NCBI GenBank assembly: GCA_023424015.1
Contig: JAFAEM010000022.1
Location: 1-64,000, forward strand
DNA from: Bacteroidota bacterium
GTDB lineage: Bacteria > Bacteroidota > Bacteroidia > Chitinophagales > Chitinophagaceae
Direction: 5' to 3'
Length of the DNA stretch: 64,000 nt
The notes beneath the pieces are model-generated. The model saw only the letters and a list, made by a program, of their open reading frames with translations, ran no database searches and was not told the DNA's origin. Both the position numbers and the translations under genes were made by a program. How positions within the stretch are numbered: the stretch's first letter is position 1; the number at the start of each line of letters is the position of its first letter. This document shows positions 61,245-64,000 of this stretch, piece after piece.

Positions 61245-62676
61245 AAGTAATGATACTGTCCTTATGAATACTCCCTTTTTGGGAGGCGAACAAATCCGTG
61301 AAGTGTATTTTATTGGAATTGGTGGAATTGGGATGAGCGCGGTAGCCAGGTACTTTCATTCGAAAGGAATAAAAGTGAGTGGTTACGATAAAACGCCAAC
61401 GGTTTTGACGGCTACCCTGGAAAAAATGGGTATTGAGATTCATTACGCGGAGGATCTTGACCAGATACCAAAAGATGTGCAACTGGTTGTTTATACTCCG
61501 GCTGTACCCGGCGATCACCAGGAGCTGAGATACTACCAGCAGCAGGGATACAAAGTAGTAAAGCGAAGTGATGTGCTGCAAATGATCTCTGAAAGTTCTT
61601 TTAATATATGTATAGCAGGCACACATGGCAAGACCACGATCACGACCATGGTGGCGCATCTGCTCCGGGATTCCGGGTATGGCTGCAATGCTTTTTTAGG
61701 AGGCATATCGGTCAACTATGGAACCAATTTCTGGAGCGATCCGCGAAATCTGTGTGTGATCGAGGCCGATGAGTATGATCGCAGTTTTTTAAAACTGAGC
61801 CCTGATATCGCGATCATTTCAGCGATGGATGCGGACCATCTCGATATATATGGTACTGCTGAAGCCGTCGAGCAGGCTTTTATCGATTTCAGCAGAAAGA
61901 TAAAAACCGGTGGTTTACTACTCAGGCAGTTTGGACTGAAACGTGGAAATCAACTAAGCGCCGACCGCCATCGCACTTATAGTTTGCAAAATGATGCCGC
62001 AGATGTGTACGCGTCGAATATCAGGATGAAAGATGGAAGCTATGAGTTTGATGTAACAGTCTCGGCAAGCATTACGGGTGGTGAGGAGAGGAAGATTGAA
62101 AATGTGGTGTTGAATATGGGCGGAATGCATAATGTTGAGAATGTTGTGGCTGCGATAGCCGCCGCCAGTTTTTTGGGAATAGAAAGTGATAAGATAAGAT
62201 ACGCTGTGGCTTCGTTTCGGGGTGTAAAGCGGAGGTTTGAGTATGTAATAAAAGCCAGGGAACTGGTATTTGTAGATGATTATGCGCATCACCCCGAGGA
62301 ACTGCGAGCCCTGATCAACGGTGCCCGCACCTTATTTCAGCAGCGAAAGTGCACAGTGATATTTCAGCCACATCTCTATACAAGGACAAGAGATTTTGCT
62401 GATGGGTTTGCGGAGGTTCTGGATATGGCTGATGAGGTGATCTTGTTGCCCATCTATCCCGCGAGGGAGTTGCCGATAGAAGGCGTGAGCAGCCAGATGA
62501 TCATTGATAAAATGCAAAGAGTGAACAGGTCGGTTAAGACAAAGGACGAATTGATGAATTGGATAGGAGCCGAATATAAAGGAAATATAAATAAAGATTT
62601 CGGCAACCTGCTGATCACGGCCGGCGCTGGGGATATCGATACGTTGGTGGAAAAGATCAGGAGCGAATTGAGTTAG
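61237..62676 (+). CDS. murC: UDP-N-acetylmuramate--L-alanine ligase
   Basis: 479 residues. It attaches L-alanine to UDP-MurNAc, the first stem residue. The start has VYFIGIGGIGMSAVARYFHSKG, the ATP site is AGTHGKTTITTMVAHLL, EADEYDRSFLKLSPDIAIISAMDADHLDIYG is the central signature, VDDYAHHPEELRALI and QPHLYTRTRDF are C-terminal marks. Its start at 61237 overlaps the murG stop by eight bases; a second candidate is ATG 61264. murC lies after murG and before ftsQ, the classical place. Confidence 0.96.
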   Translation: MSRSNDTVLMNTPFLGGEQIREVYFIGIGGIGMSAVARYFHSKGIKVSGYDKTPTVLTATLEKMGIEIHYAEDLDQIPKDVQLVVYTPAVPGDHQELRYYQQQGYKVVKRSDVLQMISESSFNICIAGTHGKTTITTMVAHLLRDSGYGCNAFLGGISVNYGTNFWSDPRNLCVIEADEYDRSFLKLSPDIAIISAMDADHLDIYGTAEAVEQAFIDFSRKIKTGGLLLRQFGLKRGNQLSADRHRTYSLQNDAADVYASNIRMKDGSYEFDVTVSASITGGEERKIENVVLNMGGMHNVENVVAAIAAASFLGIESDKIRYAVASFRGVKRRFEYVIKARELVFVDDYAHHPEELRALINGARTLFQQRKCTVIFQPHLYTRTRDFADGFAEVLDMADEVILLPIYPARELPIEGVSSQMIIDKMQRVNRSVKTKDELMNWIGAEYKGNINKDFGNLLITAGAGDIDTLVEKIRSELS

Positions 62677-62711
62677 TAAAAAAATAAAGAGCGAATAAAA
62701 TAATTCGGATC

Positions 62712-63515
62712 GTGAATACAAGGAAGACCATACGAAAAGTTTTGTTTGTTGCCATGTGGATGGTGATCGGGGGCGGTATGCTCGTACTGTTGATCGCCGC
62801 TATGGGAAAGCAAAAAAGCAATATCTGTAATGATGTAGTGATCACGATCAAAGGTGTAGCGGATGATAAGTGTTTCCTTAGCAAGTCTGATATTACCCAA
62901 CTGCTGAGAACTGCAGTAAAAGGGAATATCAAAGGCCAGCCTAAATCGGATTTCAATCTCCTGGAAATGGAGGCATTGCTGGAACAAAATATATGGGTAA
63001 AAGATGCGCAATTATATTTTGACAGTAAGGATGTATTGCACGTGACAGTTTCGGAGAGAGAACCGGTGGCCCGGATTTTCACCAATAGGGGTAAGTCTTT
63101 TTATATCGATGATGAGGAGAAGGGTATACCGCTTTCTGAAAATCTAAGTACAAAAGTACCTGTGTTTACCGGGGTCCCCGATAAAGAGGACCGCAGAAAA
63201 AGGGATAGCCTGTTGTTGCGCGACATAAAGGAAACTGCAAAATTTATCAGTAACCATCCTTTCTGGCAGTCGCAGGTAGCGCAGGTGGACCTGGTACGTC
63301 CGCATTCTGAAGGCGACTATGAATTTGAAATGATACCTGTTGTCGGAAACCATGTGGTGAGACTGGGTAGCGGTGCTGACATCGACCGGAAGTTTAATCG
63401 CTTATTTGTTTTCTATAAGGAAATACTAAGCCGAACGGGTTTTGAAAAATACAAAACGATCGATGTCCGTTTTGCGGGACAGGTAATTGGGGCGAAAGAT
63501 GGTAAAACGAAATAG
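62712..63515 (+). CDS. ftsQ: FtsQ-type cell division protein
   Basis: 267 residues from a GTG start. One membrane segment (about residues 10-31, VLFVAMWMVIGGGMLVLLIAAMG) leads to a periplasmic part of FtsQ type with a POTRA-like stretch (VVITIKGVADDKCFLSKSDITQLL) and VLHVTVSEREPVARIFTNRGKSFYIDDEEKGIPLS, the most conserved part. It would join FtsL and FtsB. The call rests on layout, this central stretch and the position between murC and ftsA. Confidence 0.92.
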   Translation: MNTRKTIRKVLFVAMWMVIGGGMLVLLIAAMGKQKSNICNDVVITIKGVADDKCFLSKSDITQLLRTAVKGNIKGQPKSDFNLLEMEALLEQNIWVKDAQLYFDSKDVLHVTVSEREPVARIFTNRGKSFYIDDEEKGIPLSENLSTKVPVFTGVPDKEDRRKRDSLLLRDIKETAKFISNHPFWQSQVAQVDLVRPHSEGDYEFEMIPVVGNHVVRLGSGADIDRKFNRLFVFYKEILSRTGFEKYKTIDVRFAGQVIGAKDGKTK

Positions 63516-63592
63516 AGGGCCGGGAACCGAGGTTTTATGAAATGACCAGGAATTAAACGCTTTGGATAAAACAACAACTAAAAACAACTAAC

Positions 63593-64000
63593 ATGAATCA
63601 CGAACAACCCATTATTGTAGGTCTGGACATTGGGACAACCAAGATCGCAGTAATCGCCGGGCGGAAGAATGAGTTCGGTAAACTGGAAATACTTGGATTC
63701 GGTAAGTCGAATTCAAATGGTGTAAAGCACGGGCAGGTGCTGAATATCGATGAAACGATCAAGGCCATCAGAACCGCGCTTGACAATTGCTTTGCCTCCA
63801 ATCCTAACCTGGAAATTAATGATGTATATGTTGGCATCGCCGGTCACCATATTAAAAGCCTTCAAACCCGTGGCGATATTGTTCGCCAGGCAAATGATGA
63901 AGAGATCTCACAGCGCGAGATCGACCAGCTGATCAGCGATCAGTATAAAACCTATATCCCTGCCGGTGACCAGATCATCGATGTGATCCCGCAGGAGTTT
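63593..64000 (+). CDS. ftsA: Cell division protein FtsA (partial, cut by window end)
   Basis: The first 136 residues of FtsA, an actin-like ATPase that tethers FtsZ to the membrane. MNHEQPIIVGLDIGTTKIAVIAG is the phosphate 1 motif, and NDVYVGIAGHHIKS with EISQREIDQLISDQ belongs to the 1C subdomain typical of FtsA. The reading frame is open to the last base of the window. ATG 63593 is the only sensible start. ftsZ, if present, lies beyond the window. Confidence 0.96.
   Translation, partial: MNHEQPIIVGLDIGTTKIAVIAGRKNEFGKLEILGFGKSNSNGVKHGQVLNIDETIKAIRTALDNCFASNPNLEINDVYVGIAGHHIKSLQTRGDIVRQANDEEISQREIDQLISDQYKTYIPAGDQIIDVIPQEF

Overview
The window reads as chromosomal DNA of a Bacteroidota bacterium, most likely in or near the Chitinophagaceae. 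The evidence is a SusC/SusD pair, a giant surface protein ending in a type IX secretion sorting domain, lipoprotein signals of the Bacteroidota kind, A-rich starts without Shine-Dalgarno sites, an atpD-atpC pair away from the other ATP synthase genes, and several promoters that fit TTG-N19-TAnnTTTG. I saw no tRNA, rRNA, transposase, phage gene or CRISPR array.

Layout. 1-2369: a locus of 'ATTCGTG' repeats, a Tat-type metallophosphoesterase and a small PAS-only protein. 2370-21047: one gene of 18.7 kb for a secreted repeat protein of up to 6225 residues. It carries two glycine-rich domains, PKD domains, about 30 HYR/Ig-like modules, ten 'VTGGG...GLSGSQ' repeats (one interrupted by a DUF4082-like domain) and a C-terminal sorting domain. 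21048-21659: a strong terminator and a 120-bp tandem array. 21660-31721: housekeeping and metabolism (periplasmic-binding-like protein, guaA, M14 peptidase, ssb, malate/lactate-type dehydrogenase, aspartokinase). 30939-36481: a GH16 glycanase divergent from susC-susD, a compact beta-glucan utilisation locus by inference. 36567-41910: two tandem YcbB-type L,D-transpeptidase lipoproteins and an S9 peptidase, all on the minus strand. 42112-44186: atpD-atpC with a clear promoter and terminator. 44273-49865: TMEM220-like protein, outer-membrane beta-barrel, DUF4197 lipoprotein, YqgE, an orphan histidine kinase and queA. 50194-64000: the division and cell-wall cluster mraZ-rsmH-ftsL-ftsI-murE-mraY-murD-ftsW-murG-murC-ftsQ-ftsA, all on the plus strand and cut by the window end inside ftsA; murF and ddl are not within it.

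How the parts relate. The dcw cluster makes lipid II (murE, mraY, murD, murG, murC) and the septal synthase with its regulators (ftsW, ftsI, ftsL, ftsQ, ftsA). The two L,D-transpeptidases act on the same peptidoglycan. SusC/SusD and GH16 would bind, cut and import a glucan. The giant protein is a candidate adhesin or gliding-type surface filament exported by a type IX system not encoded here.

The most distinctive signals are the layered internal duplications of the giant gene (258-bp, 492-bp and 1065-bp periods), the domain nested inside one of its repeats, and many intergenic regions filled by short repeated 'words' that differ from locus to locus and often form dyads.
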